NCBI GenBank assembly: GCA_022827165.1
Contig: JAJDTN010000316.1
Coordinates: 1-52,618 of the forward strand
Source: Candidatus Latescibacterota bacterium
GTDB taxonomy: Bacteria > Latescibacterota > UBA2968 > UBA8231
Direction of reading: 5' to 3'
Length of the DNA: 52,618 bases
Positions within the stretch are counted from its first letter, which is position 1. Each line of letters starts with the position of its first letter. Below are positions 1 through 9,417 of this stretch, one piece after another. The notes under the pieces are model-generated. The model made no database searches. It saw only the letters and a program-made list of their open reading frames with translations, and was not told the origin of the DNA. A program made the position numbers and the translations under genes.

Positions 1-1811
1 GACGCACGGCCGGTCTGGCGATCGACTTCGTCCTGCCCGAAGAGCACGACAAGGCCGTGGTGGAGATCACCGACTTCCTCCGTTCGGAACTGGAGCAGGT
101 CCGGGCGGACCATCCCGGCATCGACTGCTACCTGACGGGCGACGTCGTCATGAGCCGGACCTTCGCCGACGCCACCCGGGACGATCTGGAGACCCTGACT
201 CCGATCGTCTTTGTCATCATCGTCGGCCTCACGGTGCTGATCCTGCGATCCGTTCTGGGAGCCGCCGCGATCGTGGCGGTGCTGGTCTTCGTCGTCAATT
301 CCACGGTGGGCTTCGCCGGATGGAGGGGGGTCGTCTTCAGCCCCACCAATGCCGGCGTGCCGATCATCGTCATGGTCATCGCCATCGCCGATTCGATCCA
401 CATCGTCACGAGCGTCCTGCTGGGCCTGCGCCGCGGCCTGGAAAAGCACGCGGCGATCGCCGAATCGATGCGCATCAACGCCTATCCGGTCCTCATCACC
501 TCGGTGACCACGGCCATCGGGTTCCTCAGTCTGAACGCCTCGGACTCGCCGCCCTTCCGCGTCCTCGGCAACTACGTGGCCTTCGGCGTGCTCTGCGCCT
601 TCCTCTACACCATGACCCTCCTGCCCGCCCTGCTTTCCCTGCTGCCATTGCGGGCCCGTGCCGCTCCCGCCCAGGGAGGGAGACCGGCGTTCTTCGACCG
701 GCTGGCGGACTTCGTCATCGCCCGGCGCAAGCTCCTCCTCGGATCCCTCTCCCTGGGAGTAGTGGTCCTGATCATCGGCATCCCGCGCATCGAGCTGAGC
801 GACAACATGGCCCGGTACTTCGACGACCGCTACGAGTTCCGGCGCCACACGGACTACATCGTCGACAACCTGACGGGCGTGGAGAAGCTGGAGTACTCCC
901 TTGTTTCCGGGAGCGAAGGCGGCATCACCCGGCCCGAGTACCTGCGCAAGGTGGAGGCCTTCGCCGATTGGTTCCGCCAGCAGCCCGAGGTCACCCACGT
1001 GCAGGCTTTCCCGGACATCATGAAACGTCTCAACAGGAACATGCACGGCGACGATCCGGCATACCATCGCGTGCCCGAAGACCCGGATCTGGCGGCGCAG
1101 TACCTGTTGCTCTACGAGCTCTCCCTTCCCTTCGGCAGCGACCTCAACGACCGCATCGACGTGGCCAAGTCGGCCACCCGCATGGTGGTGGTGACACGGA
1201 ACGCCTGGTCCCGGGACCTGCGCGCTCTCGACCAGCGGGCCCTCGACTGGCTCGATGCGAATGTGCCCGACTTCTCCCAGGAGGCGTCCGGACTGAGCGT
1301 CGTCTTCGCCCACCTGTCCCTGCGGAACATCCACAGCATGCTGCGCGGGACGATCGTGGCCATGGCCCTCATCTCCTTCGTCCTCATATGGATCTTCCGG
1401 AGCGTCCGGGTCGGGCTCCTGAGTCTGCTTCCGAACTTCATACCGGCCCTCATGAGCTTTGGCCTGTGGGGCTATCTCGTGGGCCACGTGGGCATCGCTT
1501 CCTCCGTGGTGATCGCCGTCGTCTTCGGCATCGTCGTGGATGACACGGTTCACTTCCTGAGCAAGTACCTGAAAGCGCGGCGGGAGGGCCTCGAGGCCGC
1601 CGAGGCGGTGAGGTCCGCCTTTCACACGGTGGGTCATGCCTTGTGGACGACGACGGCGGTCCTCTCGGCCGGCTTCCTGGTCTTTGCCACATCGGGATTC
1701 GAGGTGAGCTGGGCCCTCGGCCTCCTCGTGACGTTCACGATCGTCTTCGCCCTGGTCGCCGATTTCCTGCTCCTTCCACCCCTGCTGATCGCCATCGACC
1801 GGAGGAAGTAG
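1..1811 (+). CDS. RND/MMPL-family exporter, 5' end outside the window
   Basis: The reading frame is open from the first complete codon (position 3) to TAG at 1809-1811, giving 602 visible residues, so the start lies upstream. A GTG at 57 is possible but would cut off periplasmic-loop sequence. What remains fits the second part of an RND-type permease: a block of about five hydrophobic helices, a charged periplasmic loop of roughly 200 residues, and a second helix block. Paired acidic motifs typical of the superfamily are present, IADSIHI in the first block (about nt 385-405) and VVDDTVHF in the second (about nt 1530-1556). The family moves lipids or other hydrophobic compounds across the inner membrane using the proton gradient. 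The LolA-like and barrel genes directly downstream suggest a trans-envelope lipid or hydrophobic-compound route. The substrate cannot be read from sequence. Confidence 0.85.
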   Translation, partial: RTAGLAIDFVLPEEHDKAVVEITDFLRSELEQVRADHPGIDCYLTGDVVMSRTFADATRDDLETLTPIVFVIIVGLTVLILRSVLGAAAIVAVLVFVVNSTVGFAGWRGVVFSPTNAGVPIIVMVIAIADSIHIVTSVLLGLRRGLEKHAAIAESMRINAYPVLITSVTTAIGFLSLNASDSPPFRVLGNYVAFGVLCAFLYTMTLLPALLSLLPLRARAAPAQGGRPAFFDRLADFVIARRKLLLGSLSLGVVVLIIGIPRIELSDNMARYFDDRYEFRRHTDYIVDNLTGVEKLEYSLVSGSEGGITRPEYLRKVEAFADWFRQQPEVTHVQAFPDIMKRLNRNMHGDDPAYHRVPEDPDLAAQYLLLYELSLPFGSDLNDRIDVAKSATRMVVVTRNAWSRDLRALDQRALDWLDANVPDFSQEASGLSVVFAHLSLRNIHSMLRGTIVAMALISFVLIWIFRSVRVGLLSLLPNFIPALMSFGLWGYLVGHVGIASSVVIAVVFGIVVDDTVHFLSKYLKARREGLEAAEAVRSAFHTVGHALWTTTAVLSAGFLVFATSGFEVSWALGLLVTFTIVFALVADFLLLPPLLIAIDRRK

Positions 1812-1814
1812 ACC

Positions 1815-2636
1815 ATGCCCCTGCCCCGGGTCCGACACGTGCTCCGCCTGTTCTTCATGCCGGCTATGGCGTGGGCCCTTCTGGAAGTCCCGTCTCCCGC
1901 TCCATCCCGGGGATCCCCCGAGGAGGCGGCCGGGCTCCGGATCGCCAGGGAAGCCCGGTCCCTGGAGGAGGGCTTCGGCAGCTTCAGCGCCCGGCAGGTC
2001 ATGGTGCTGCGCAACAAGCAGGGGCAGGAGAGCCGCCGCCAGCTGCGCGTGAGGGTTCTCGAGGTCCCGGGGGAGGGCGACAAGAGCCTCTTCGTCTTCG
2101 ATGACCCTCCCGACGTGGAAGGCACGGCCCTGCTCATCCATGCGAACAAGGAAGACTCGGACGATCAGTGGCTGTATCTCCCGGCGCTGAAGCGCGTCAA
2201 GCGCATCAGCTCGTCGAACCGGTCGGGCTCCTTCATGGGCAGCGAGTTCGCCTATGAAGACCTGACCCCCCAGGCGGTGGAGAAGTTCACCTACCGGTAC
2301 CTGCGGGACGAACCCTGCGGCCCGTCGACCTGCACGGTCTCCGAGCGGTTCCCCGTGGACAGGAAGTCGGGGTACAGCCGCCAGGTGGTCTGGCGCGACA
2401 AGGAGGAGCTCCGGGTGTGGAAGGTCGAGTACTACGACCGCAAGGATGCCCATCTGAAGACGCTCACCCTCGATGACTATCAGCAGTACCTGGGGCGTTA
2501 CTGGCGGGCGGGCGAGATGACGATGGAGAACCACCTCACCGGCAAGAGCACCGTCCTGACCTGGACCGACTACCGGTTCGGTACCGACCTGGACAAGCGC
2601 GACTTCACACGGACCGGGCTGAGACGCGCCCGTTGA
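1815..2636 (+). CDS. LolA-like outer-membrane lipoprotein-sorting protein
   Basis: 273 residues. ATG at 1815 lies 8 bases after GGAGGA (1801-1806), inside the end of the exporter gene, so the two are probably translated together. A hydrophobic signal segment covers about residues 8-25. The signature of the periplasmic LolA-like family is clear: DDQWLYLPALKRVKRI at 116-131 and SGSFMGSEFAYEDL at 137-150. Family members have a half-barrel that shields lipid or lipoprotein acyl chains and are often encoded beside RND/MMPL exporters, as here. It probably carries hydrophobic cargo through the periplasm for the upstream permease (inference). A conserved-looking Cys pair (EPCGPSTC) could form a disulfide. 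It is not classical LolA of the LolCDE system. Confidence 0.8.
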   Translation: MPLPRVRHVLRLFFMPAMAWALLEVPSPAPSRGSPEEAAGLRIAREARSLEEGFGSFSARQVMVLRNKQGQESRRQLRVRVLEVPGEGDKSLFVFDDPPDVEGTALLIHANKEDSDDQWLYLPALKRVKRISSSNRSGSFMGSEFAYEDLTPQAVEKFTYRYLRDEPCGPSTCTVSERFPVDRKSGYSRQVVWRDKEELRVWKVEYYDRKDAHLKTLTLDDYQQYLGRYWRAGEMTMENHLTGKSTVLTWTDYRFGTDLDKRDFTRTGLRRAR

Positions 2637-3904
2637 TGGGGCTTCGGGGCGGTCTGCACCGCGCGCTGCCCCCGGCGGTCTGGATCCTGGCCTCGGCTCT
2701 CGCCGGAGGAGCGGGAGCCGCCCCCTGGCTGGAACACCGGTTCTCCGGGAGCGCCCGTGTCGAGACGCGCTGGTTTCCGGAGGCCCCGGCCCACGCGGTG
2801 CAAGGCCGTCACGCGAGCGGGTTCGTGACGGCCCCGCGCCTCTACCTCTCGGACCCCGGGGGCCGGAGCCTCACCGTCGCGCCAATCTTCCGATATGACT
2901 CCGCGGACCCCCGCCGCACCCATGCCGACCTTCGGGAGGCGGCGCTGCTGCTCTTCGGGGAAGTCGGCGACGGGGAGTGGGAGCTGCGGGCGGGCCTCGA
3001 CCAGGTCTTCTGGGGCGTCGCCGAATCCCAGCATCTGGTCGACATCGTGAACCAGGTCGACTTCGTCGAGCATCCCGACGGCGAGGCCAAGCTGGGACAG
3101 GCCATGGTTCATCTCACCTGGTCCGGCGACTGGGGGGCGCTGGAGTTGTTCGGCCTTCCCTTTCACCGGGCCCGGACCTTTCCGGGCTCCTCGGGCCGGC
3201 TGCGCCTGCCTCTTGCCGTGAAGGAGAGTCCAGTCGAGTACGAGAGCGAAGCCGGGGCGCGGCACCTGGATCTGGCCGCCAGGTACAGTCAGGGTATCGG
3301 CCCCGCCGACGTCGGCCTGAGCCTCTTCCGGGGCACCAGCCGGGAGCCCTTCCTGCTCCTGGGCGCGGAGCCGGAACGCGGGCCGGCCCTGATCCAGTAC
3401 TACGAGCAGATCCGGCAGGCCGGGCTGGACGTGCAACTGACGACCGGTTCGTGGCTGATCAAGCTGGAGGCCATTCACCGCGCCGGAGCCCGCAACCGCC
3501 TCGGCCGGGACGAGGACTACGCCGCCTCGGTCATGGGGGCGGAGCAGACGCTCTATTCAGTGCTTGGCACCACGGCCGATCTCGGCCTGCTCGGCGAATG
3601 GAGCTACGATGGACGGGGGCCCAGGGCCACGCCGGGACGCACCCCGAATACCCTGGAGAACGACCTCTTCGTCGGCGGACGCCTCGCCCTGAACGATGTG
3701 CAGAGCACCGAGATTCTCGGCGGCCTGGTGATGGACCTGGAGCGTTCCACGCGCACCTTCGCCATCGAGCTCAACCGGCGGATCTCCGGCCGCTGGTCCC
3801 TGCGCCTGGAGGCGGTCGGTCTTCTCGCCATCGACGCGGCGGATCTCCACTACCCGACGCGCCGCGACAGCTTCGTCGATCTGGGTCTGAGCTGGAATCT
3901 GTAA
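2636..3904 (+). CDS. Probable outer-membrane beta-barrel protein
   Basis: 422 residues from ATG at 2636, which overlaps the preceding TGA by one base (TGATG). A TTG codon just before it is a less likely start. A signal peptide covers about residues 1-28, ending near GGAGAAP. The mature part is rich in alternating aromatic/hydrophobic and polar residues (for example FRYDSADPRR, WELRAGLDQVFWG) and ends in an aromatic-plus-Leu strand, LGLSWNL, as many outer-membrane barrels do. I cannot name the family; DUF1302-type barrels found with RND exporters are similar in context. Third gene of the exporter/LolA-like/barrel set, it may be the outer-membrane end of that route (inference). Confidence 0.6.
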   Translation: MGLRGGLHRALPPAVWILASALAGGAGAAPWLEHRFSGSARVETRWFPEAPAHAVQGRHASGFVTAPRLYLSDPGGRSLTVAPIFRYDSADPRRTHADLREAALLLFGEVGDGEWELRAGLDQVFWGVAESQHLVDIVNQVDFVEHPDGEAKLGQAMVHLTWSGDWGALELFGLPFHRARTFPGSSGRLRLPLAVKESPVEYESEAGARHLDLAARYSQGIGPADVGLSLFRGTSREPFLLLGAEPERGPALIQYYEQIRQAGLDVQLTTGSWLIKLEAIHRAGARNRLGRDEDYAASVMGAEQTLYSVLGTTADLGLLGEWSYDGRGPRATPGRTPNTLENDLFVGGRLALNDVQSTEILGGLVMDLERSTRTFAIELNRRISGRWSLRLEAVGLLAIDAADLHYPTRRDSFVDLGLSWNL

Positions 3905-3913
3905 CGGATGCGG

Positions 3914-3933
3914 CGGAGCCGGGTGCGGCTCCG
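3914..3933. terminator. Hairpin between convergent genes
   Basis: Seven-base perfect inverted repeat CGGAGCC (3914-3920) and GGCTCCG (3927-3933) around a six-base loop. It lies in the 37-base gap between two convergent stop codons. There is no U-tract on either side, so it could act as a weak bidirectional terminator or simply protect mRNA ends. Confidence 0.4.
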
Positions 3934-3941
3934 AGCCCTCG

Positions 3942-4880
3942 TCAGGCGCTGGCGAGGCCGGGATTCAGGATGTCGGGAAGGCTGAAGCGCACGTTCTCGA
4001 CGATCCCGTCCATCGTCGAGATCTCCAGTTGGGCGTGTCCCTTCAACCTGTCGATGAGCTCGTGCACCAGCTCCTCCGGCGTCGAGGCGCCGGCGGTGAT
4101 GCCGATGCTCTCGACTCCCGCCAGCCACTCGGGATCGAGCTTTGAAGGATCCTCGATCAGATAGCTGGGCACGCCGATGTCGTTGCCCACCTCGCACAGG
4201 CGATTGGAGTTGGAGCTGTTCTCCGCGCCCACGACCAGCAACAGGTCGACCTCGGCGGCGAGGGCGCGCACCGCGGCCTGGCGGTTCTGGGTGGCGTAGC
4301 AGATGTCCTTCACGTCGGGTCCGAGGATCTTCGGGAAGCGTCGCCGCAGGGCCGTGATCACCTCCCGCGTATCGTCGACGGACAGGGTCGTCTGGGTTAT
4401 GTAGGCGACCTTTTCGGGATCCCGCACCTCGAGGGCCTCCACCCCTTCCGCGTCGCTCACCAGGAGAACCGGCCCCGGGATCTGTCCCACCGTGCCTTCC
4501 ACCTCGGGATGGTTCTCGTGGCCGATGAGGATGATGTCGTACCCCTTGGCGGCGTAGCGCCGGCCCTCCTTGTGTACCTTGGAGACCAGGGGGCAGGTCG
4601 CATCGAGGGAACGCAGGTCACGCGTCGCGGCATCCTCCTCGACCTTCCTCGATACGCCATGCGCGCTGAAGACGGTGATCGCGCCGTTGGGTACCTGGTC
4701 GATCTGTTCCACGAACCGGACCCCCTTGGCCCGGAGGTTCTCGACGACCCGTGGATTGTGGACGATCTCGTGCCGTACGTAGATCGGAGGGCCGTACTGC
4801 TCCAGCGCTGCCTCGACGATCTCGATGGCCCGCTCAACGCCGGCGCAGAATCCGCGGGGCTGGGCAAGAATGACTCGCAT
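3942..4880 (-). CDS. ispH: 4-hydroxy-3-methylbut-2-enyl diphosphate reductase
   Basis: 312 residues, the usual family length. It catalyses the last MEP-pathway step, reducing HMBPP to IPP and DMAPP with a [4Fe-4S] cluster in the cytoplasm. The three cluster ligands are visible: Cys12 (PRGFCAGV), Cys96 (DATCPLV) and Cys194 (DICYATQNR). The catalytic Glu126 is in HPEVEGT and the SSNSNRL substrate-binding motif is present, so the enzyme should be active. ATG at 4880 is 18 bases downstream of the squalene-synthase-like gene on the same strand, so isoprenoid precursor supply and a C30-forming enzyme are probably co-transcribed. Confidence 0.97.
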   Translation of the reverse strand: MRVILAQPRGFCAGVERAIEIVEAALEQYGPPIYVRHEIVHNPRVVENLRAKGVRFVEQIDQVPNGAITVFSAHGVSRKVEEDAATRDLRSLDATCPLVSKVHKEGRRYAAKGYDIILIGHENHPEVEGTVGQIPGPVLLVSDAEGVEALEVRDPEKVAYITQTTLSVDDTREVITALRRRFPKILGPDVKDICYATQNRQAAVRALAAEVDLLLVVGAENSSNSNRLCEVGNDIGVPSYLIEDPSKLDPEWLAGVESIGITAGASTPEELVHELIDRLKGHAQLEISTMDGIVENVRFSLPDILNPGLASA

Positions 4881-4898
4881 CGTCTCTCCTCCTCTCGG

Positions 4899-6020
4899 CT
4901 ACCTGTCGGCGACCTTCTTGAGGCCTGGGCGTTCTTCGGTGTTCAGGTCAGGGGAAGGCGGCGGCTCGAAACGCCCTCCCATGCGAGGTCGGGGGAGCCC
5001 TCGAGTCCACGCTTTGAAGAGGAGCTTCAAAGCCAGGTTGGAGCGCACCAGGGCACTGGTGACGAGGGCAACGGCCCGCACGCTGCGGCGGGAGATCTTC
5101 ACTTCCTGTCCGTCCTTGAAGGACGGAGTGGCGTGAATGCGGCGCAAGGTGAGCACCGCCATCCCCAGGGCCCACAGACAGTGGCGGCGGATGCCGGTCT
5201 CGCGGGCGGGGATGATCAGGATGTAGCCCAAGGCCTTCTCCAGGTGCCAGTGGGCGATGGCCACCAGCTCCAGGAGCCCGTCGATGAAGGCGGGGTCGTC
5301 CCGCCCGGCGGGAAGGGAGCGTATCTCGGAGCCGGCCTCGAGGAAGACGTCGCGCGGCAGCCAGCAGGCGCCGCGGCGGCGGTCGTCCCACATGTCCTTG
5401 AGGATGTTGGTCATCTGCAGGCCCTGCCCGAAGGAGACGGAGAGGGCGAGCAGGTCCTTGCGCCGTTCTGCGATTTCCGGTGAGTAGTCGCAGAACAGCT
5501 CGGTGAGCATCTCGCCGACGACGCCGGCCACATGGTAGCAGTAGCGGTCGAGGTGTGGCAGATCGTCCAGGCCGTCCACCGTCGCCTGCTGCTGAAACTC
5601 GGACATCCCCCGGGACATGATCCTCACGCAGCGCTCGAGGGCGGATCGCTGGGCGGGGCGGAAGCCCCGGGTGAGGCGGATGACCCGGGCGGTGTTGGCC
5701 ACCAGGTCGTGCTCGCTCTCGGTCGTGGCGGAGGAGAGCAGGGCGCCGAGGTCGCGAGCGAAGGGCTGCGCCCCTTCGCGGCCGCCGACGACCTCGACGA
5801 AGCGCTCCGAGAAGGCCCGCTTCTGCGGGGCCGACAGGGCCGGCTCGTCCTCGATGGTGTCCGTGATCCGGCACAGGAGGTAGGCGTTGCCCACCACCTC
5901 GCGCAGCGGATCCGGAAGCTGCGGGATGGTGAGGGCGAAGGTCCGCGAGACCCCCTGGAGGATCTCCTCCTGGTAGGCGAGGTCGCTGTCTCTCGACCCG
6001 TTCGCCGAGGACCGCGTCAT
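4899..6020 (-). CDS. Squalene/phytoene synthase family enzyme, squalene-synthase-like
   Basis: 373 residues. The ATG at 6020 overlaps the MFS stop codon as ATGA; the frame stays open further upstream, but that part lies over the MFS gene and is not coding. Trans-isoprenyl head-to-head synthase motifs are complete: first Asp-rich motif DTIED (54-58), [10 protein letters not shown] (160-169), and the second Asp region QMTNILKD...WDD (202-213). The closest pattern I recognise is the single-protein squalene synthase type (two farnesyl-PP to presqualene-PP and squalene) rather than phytoene synthase; the product is inferred. The C-terminal tail is basic and lacks an obvious membrane anchor. Squalene could feed hopanoids or other triterpenoids, but no cyclase gene is in this window. 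Confidence 0.85.
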   Translation of the reverse strand: MTRSSANGSRDSDLAYQEEILQGVSRTFALTIPQLPDPLREVVGNAYLLCRITDTIEDEPALSAPQKRAFSERFVEVVGGREGAQPFARDLGALLSSATTESEHDLVANTARVIRLTRGFRPAQRSALERCVRIMSRGMSEFQQQATVDGLDDLPHLDRYCYHVAGVVGEMLTELFCDYSPEIAERRKDLLALSVSFGQGLQMTNILKDMWDDRRRGACWLPRDVFLEAGSEIRSLPAGRDDPAFIDGLLELVAIAHWHLEKALGYILIIPARETGIRRHCLWALGMAVLTLRRIHATPSFKDGQEVKISRRSVRAVALVTSALVRSNLALKLLFKAWTRGLPRPRMGGRFEPPPSPDLNTEERPGLKKVADR

Positions 6021-7321
6021 CCCGGGGCCCTGCCGGCCGCCGGTATCCCGAAACGGTCGAGGGTGTTCTCCAGCGTCGGACGTCCGAGGCGGATCCGCCC
6101 GTCGTTCAACAGGAAGGAGAACAGGTACCCGGCGGCGAGCATGAGGATGCCGATGAGGAAGCAGTACATGACGGCCCTGTCGGGATAGACGTCCTTCAGG
6201 TGCCCCACGTAGAGCGGTCCGGCGATGCCGGCGGCGGCCCACGCCGTGAGGACCGCTCCGTAGATGGTGGACATCTTCTTCGTGCCGAAGACGTCGAGGA
6301 CGAAGGGCGGCATGGTGGCGAAGCCTCCCCCGAAGCAGAGAAGAACGTAGCAGACGAGGACGGAGAAGATCCAGGGGTTGGTCTCGGTCATGAGGATCCC
6401 GAAGACCACCATCTGACTGGCGAGAATGACTCGGAAGATCGTCACCCGTCCGAAGCGGTCGGAGAGCAAACCCCAGAACAGGCGCCCCAAGCCGTTGCAG
6501 ATCGAGCTCACGGCGATGAGGGTGGCGCCGTACTCGGCCAGAGTGGTGGGCTCGATGGTGGCGTCCGCCAGGCCCCAGATCTCCTGGAGGAGCTCCGACT
6601 GGAAGCTGATCACGGAGATCCCGGCGGAGATGTTGAAGAAGAAGACGATCCACATGATGGTGAACTGGGTGGTGCGCAGGTAGGGGCCGGCGGAGTCGGG
6701 CTCGTCGAATCCGGAGGCCTCCTCGGCGGCGGCGGGCAGTGCGGACTTCGGGGGATCGCTGAGGGCCAGGCTGCTGGGAATCAGGATGCAGGCGAAGACG
6801 ATGCCGAGCCAGAAGAAGACCTGGGGCAGGGCTCCGGCGGTGTGGATGATCAGGAAGGGAGCCAGCCCCTTGCTCAGGAGAAAGGCCCCCACGCCGAAAC
6901 CCATGACGACGATGCCGGTGGCCAGCCCCTTGCGGTCGGGGAACCACTTGGCAACCGTCGCCACCGGGGTCACGTATCCGAGGCCGATGCCCGCCCCGCC
7001 CACCACGCCGTAGCCCAGGTAGAAGAGGGGCACCGAATCCAGGTGGAGGGCGGCCCCCGAGATCAGGTATCCAACCGAGAACAACAGGCTGCCGGCCACG
7101 GCGAGCCATCGCGGCCCGACCTTGGGAAGCATGTTGCCCGCCCAGGCGGCGGAGACGCCCAGGGTGAAGATGGCGATACTGAAGGCCCAGGCCGTCTCGG
7201 TATGGGTCCAGCCGACCTGCCGCACCAGCATGGTCTGGAAGAAGCTCCAGGCGTAGACCGTGCCGAAGCAGACCTGGAGGACCGTGCAGAAGAGGGCGAT
7301 GACGCTTCGCGGCATGCGCAT
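6017..7321 (-). CDS. MFS transporter, oxalate/formate-antiporter-like (OFA) family
   Basis: 434 residues with about twelve hydrophobic segments. The N-terminus ([13 protein letters not shown]), [16 protein letters not shown] and [25 protein letters not shown] after helix 4 are hallmarks of the OFA family, which exchanges small monocarboxylates or dicarboxylates. The substrate is not determined by these motifs. ATG at 7321 follows the cache-HAMP gene by 15 bases and the stop overlaps the next gene by four. It sits between a ligand-binding/sensing module and isoprenoid enzymes, so it may import or export the ligand detected upstream (inference). Confidence 0.85.
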   Translation of the reverse strand: MRMPRSVIALFCTVLQVCFGTVYAWSFFQTMLVRQVGWTHTETAWAFSIAIFTLGVSAAWAGNMLPKVGPRWLAVAGSLLFSVGYLISGAALHLDSVPLFYLGYGVVGGAGIGLGYVTPVATVAKWFPDRKGLATGIVVMGFGVGAFLLSKGLAPFLIIHTAGALPQVFFWLGIVFACILIPSSLALSDPPKSALPAAAEEASGFDEPDSAGPYLRTTQFTIMWIVFFFNISAGISVISFQSELLQEIWGLADATIEPTTLAEYGATLIAVSSICNGLGRLFWGLLSDRFGRVTIFRVILASQMVVFGILMTETNPWIFSVLVCYVLLCFGGGFATMPPFVLDVFGTKKMSTIYGAVLTAWAAAGIAGPLYVGHLKDVYPDRAVMYCFLIGILMLAAGYLFSFLLNDGRIRLGRPTLENTLDRFGIPAAGRAPG

Positions 7322-7336
7322 CGCTGAACCGATCCC

Positions 7337-8080
7337 CTAGGGACGGCTCTCCGGCGGCGCCCCCGGCCCGTCCGGGGCCGGGGATCCACCCGAGACGTGG
7401 CGGAAGAGGCGGGCCAGGTCCCCTACCTCGTCATCGCGGGCCAGGAGCTCCTCCTTGGCGGCCTCCTCCTCAACCTCGCCGCCGGACAGCTCCACGGCGT
7501 AGGAGAGCAGCGCGCCCAGCGGCTTGGCGGCGAGGTTGACGAGCCAGATGGAGGCCAGGACGCCGACGACGAGGAAGATGCTGATGAGAATCACCTGCTG
7601 GCCGATGGCCCGCTGAATCTTGAGACCGATGATGTCGAGGTCCATGCCCACGTGGACGGTGCCGCCCACGCCGGCCAGGATCGGGCTGCCGACTTCCATG
7701 AAATCGCCCATCCCCGGAATGCTGCGTTGGACGGGCTCGGTGCTGGAGGGATCGCTGGCGAGGACCTGCTCGGGTATGCCGGGCACGAAGGTGTGGGCCA
7801 GGTACTCGCCTTCTTCGCTGGTGATGTAGATGTAGCGGATCCCCTGGATCTCGACGAACTGGTCGATGAGGGATTGCAGCGTCGCCAGGTTTCTGTTGAG
7901 AAGGATGTCGACGCTGGAGTCGGCGATGCTCTTGGCGATGTTCCTGCAGTTGGTCTCGTACTCCTTCGACAGCTGGGTGTCCACCGTGTAAATGCACAGG
8001 GCGGAGGTGGACAGGACGATCAGCCCGAAGAGGGCGAAGATGCCGAAGCGGGTCTTCTGAAAGAGCTTCTGGATCTTCAT
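7337..8080 (-). CDS. Membrane protein with periplasmic cache-like sensor and HAMP region, no output domain
   Basis: 247 residues from ATG at 8080, which overlaps the upstream TGA by one base (TGATG); an in-frame GTG at 8092 is the alternative. Helix 1 spans about residues 11-31, a periplasmic domain 32-158, helix 2 163-184, and a HAMP-like segment ([19 protein letters not shown] and following) about 185-232. The periplasmic part ([37 protein letters not shown]) resembles single-cache sensors of histidine kinases and chemoreceptors. Translation stops soon after HAMP in a Pro/Gly-rich tail, so there is no kinase, cyclase or methyl-accepting part. It probably senses the ligand of the adjacent binding protein and signals through protein contact (inference). 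Confidence 0.75.
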   Translation of the reverse strand: MKIQKLFQKTRFGIFALFGLIVLSTSALCIYTVDTQLSKEYETNCRNIAKSIADSSVDILLNRNLATLQSLIDQFVEIQGIRYIYITSEEGEYLAHTFVPGIPEQVLASDPSSTEPVQRSIPGMGDFMEVGSPILAGVGGTVHVGMDLDIIGLKIQRAIGQQVILISIFLVVGVLASIWLVNLAAKPLGALLSYAVELSGGEVEEEAAKEELLARDDEVGDLARLFRHVSGGSPAPDGPGAPPESRP

Positions 8081-9417
8081 CAGGAGAGCCACCCCTGCCA
8101 GTCGTCGAGGGTCACGAAGCGGCCGTCCCGGACGACGGTGTAGTAGACCCGCTGCAGCCCCTGCCGGCGAGTGGGTCCGAAGGAGACCTGCTCGCCGATG
8201 CCGAGATCGAAGTCGCGCACCGAGAACACCGCTTCCTCCAGCCCGGCCCTGTCGGGGGCGCCCTCCAGGCGCCGCAGGATCTCGGCCATCAGCTTGGCGT
8301 CGAGGAAGCCCTCCAGGCTGACGAAGCTCTGGGGGAACGGGCTGTAGGGTTCCTTGACGAGCTCCTCGGGGATCTGGGGGTCGTAGTGCGCCATCCGCTC
8401 GCGGTACTCCCGAACCGCGGGAATGGAGGTGTCCTCGTAGCTGGGTACGACCTGGGAGTTGACCAGGAGCCGCGTGTAGGGTTCGGGGTCGTCGCGGCCC
8501 TCGGTGAGCAGCTTGAGGAGGTTCTCGCTGCCCACGAAGGAGAGATTGGCGATCGGCACCCGAAGGCCCAGGTCGACAGCGTCGCGGGCGAAGCCGGCGC
8601 AGGCCGCGTAGGACCCGATGCAGATGACGGCGTCGGGCGAGGCCCCCGTCAGGATCTCGACCTGACGCCTCATGCTGCCGGTGAACCTCTGACCCCGGCG
8701 GTAGGTCGCCTCGCCGACGATCTTGCCGTCATGCTTCCTGAGGGCCGCCCGCACCCCCGCCCAGCCGCTGCGGCCGTAGGCGTCGGCCTGGTAGAACACG
8801 GCGATGCGCTTCCGGCCCGCGCGAACGAAGTTGTCCACGAGGCCGGCGGTCTCCTGGCGGTAGGAAGCGCGGAGGTTGAAGGCGAAGTCGCCGTAGGGCG
8901 GCTCCCTCTGGGGCTGGGCCCCGGTGAAGGGGAAGAACAGGTAGACCCGCTCGTCCTGGAACTTCTTCAGCAGCGGCAGGACGCGGGTGACGGTAGGCGT
9001 GCCCACGTAGCCGAAGAGCAGGAAGACGCGGTCCTCCAGCATGAGCTTCATGGTGTTGCGCACGCACGGGTCCGGCTGGTAGCCGTCGTCGTAGAGCTTG
9101 AGGGTGATCCGGCGGCCGCCGATGCCGCCGTTGTCGTTGACGTGGTTGAAGCAGGCCTTGGCGCCGCGGTAGAGCTCGCTGCCCAGGCCCCGGGAGGGAC
9201 CGGAGAAGGCGGCGGACATGCCGAGGACGATCTCGTCCTCGGAGGCCCGGTAGGGCTCGACCCCGCCGGCCCGGCCCGCCGACAAGAGCACGCCGGCGGC
9301 CCCGGAGCCGGCGCCCCACCCCAGCCAGGGCGCCGCCAGGAGCCCGGACAGGCCGCGGCGGAGCAGGGCCCTCCGCGTCAGGACCTTCTCTTGGCCGGCA
9401 GCCTCGGGCGGGTGCAT
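8080..9417 (-). CDS. Tat-exported periplasmic ligand-binding protein, branched-chain amino-acid type (Peripla_BP_6)
   Basis: 445 residues from ATG at 9417, overlapping the porin TGA by one base (TGATG). A twin-arginine signal, TRRALLRRGLSGLLAAP (residues 14-30), is followed by a small-residue region. The mature fold is LivK-like: LGMSAAFSGPSRGLG, NDNGGIGGRRITL, VFLLFGYVGTPTV, AVFYQADAYGRSGW. These proteins bind amino acids, amides or aromatic acids in the periplasm. No ABC permease or ATPase gene is nearby; the next genes are a cache-HAMP protein and an MFS carrier, so it may serve signalling rather than ABC import (inference). Confidence 0.88.
   Translation of the reverse strand: MHPPEAAGQEKVLTRRALLRRGLSGLLAAPWLGWGAGSGAAGVLLSAGRAGGVEPYRASEDEIVLGMSAAFSGPSRGLGSELYRGAKACFNHVNDNGGIGGRRITLKLYDDGYQPDPCVRNTMKLMLEDRVFLLFGYVGTPTVTRVLPLLKKFQDERVYLFFPFTGAQPQREPPYGDFAFNLRASYRQETAGLVDNFVRAGRKRIAVFYQADAYGRSGWAGVRAALRKHDGKIVGEATYRRGQRFTGSMRRQVEILTGASPDAVICIGSYAACAGFARDAVDLGLRVPIANLSFVGSENLLKLLTEGRDDPEPYTRLLVNSQVVPSYEDTSIPAVREYRERMAHYDPQIPEELVKEPYSPFPQSFVSLEGFLDAKLMAEILRRLEGAPDRAGLEEAVFSVRDFDLGIGEQVSFGPTRRQGLQRVYYTVVRDGRFVTLDDWQGWLS

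Noticed and set aside
6021..7109. N-terminal extension of the squalene-synthase-like frame into the MFS gene
   Set aside because: The extension lies over a conserved MFS gene and reads as Arg/Pro/Gly-rich noise; ATG at 6020 in an ATGA overlap is the real start.
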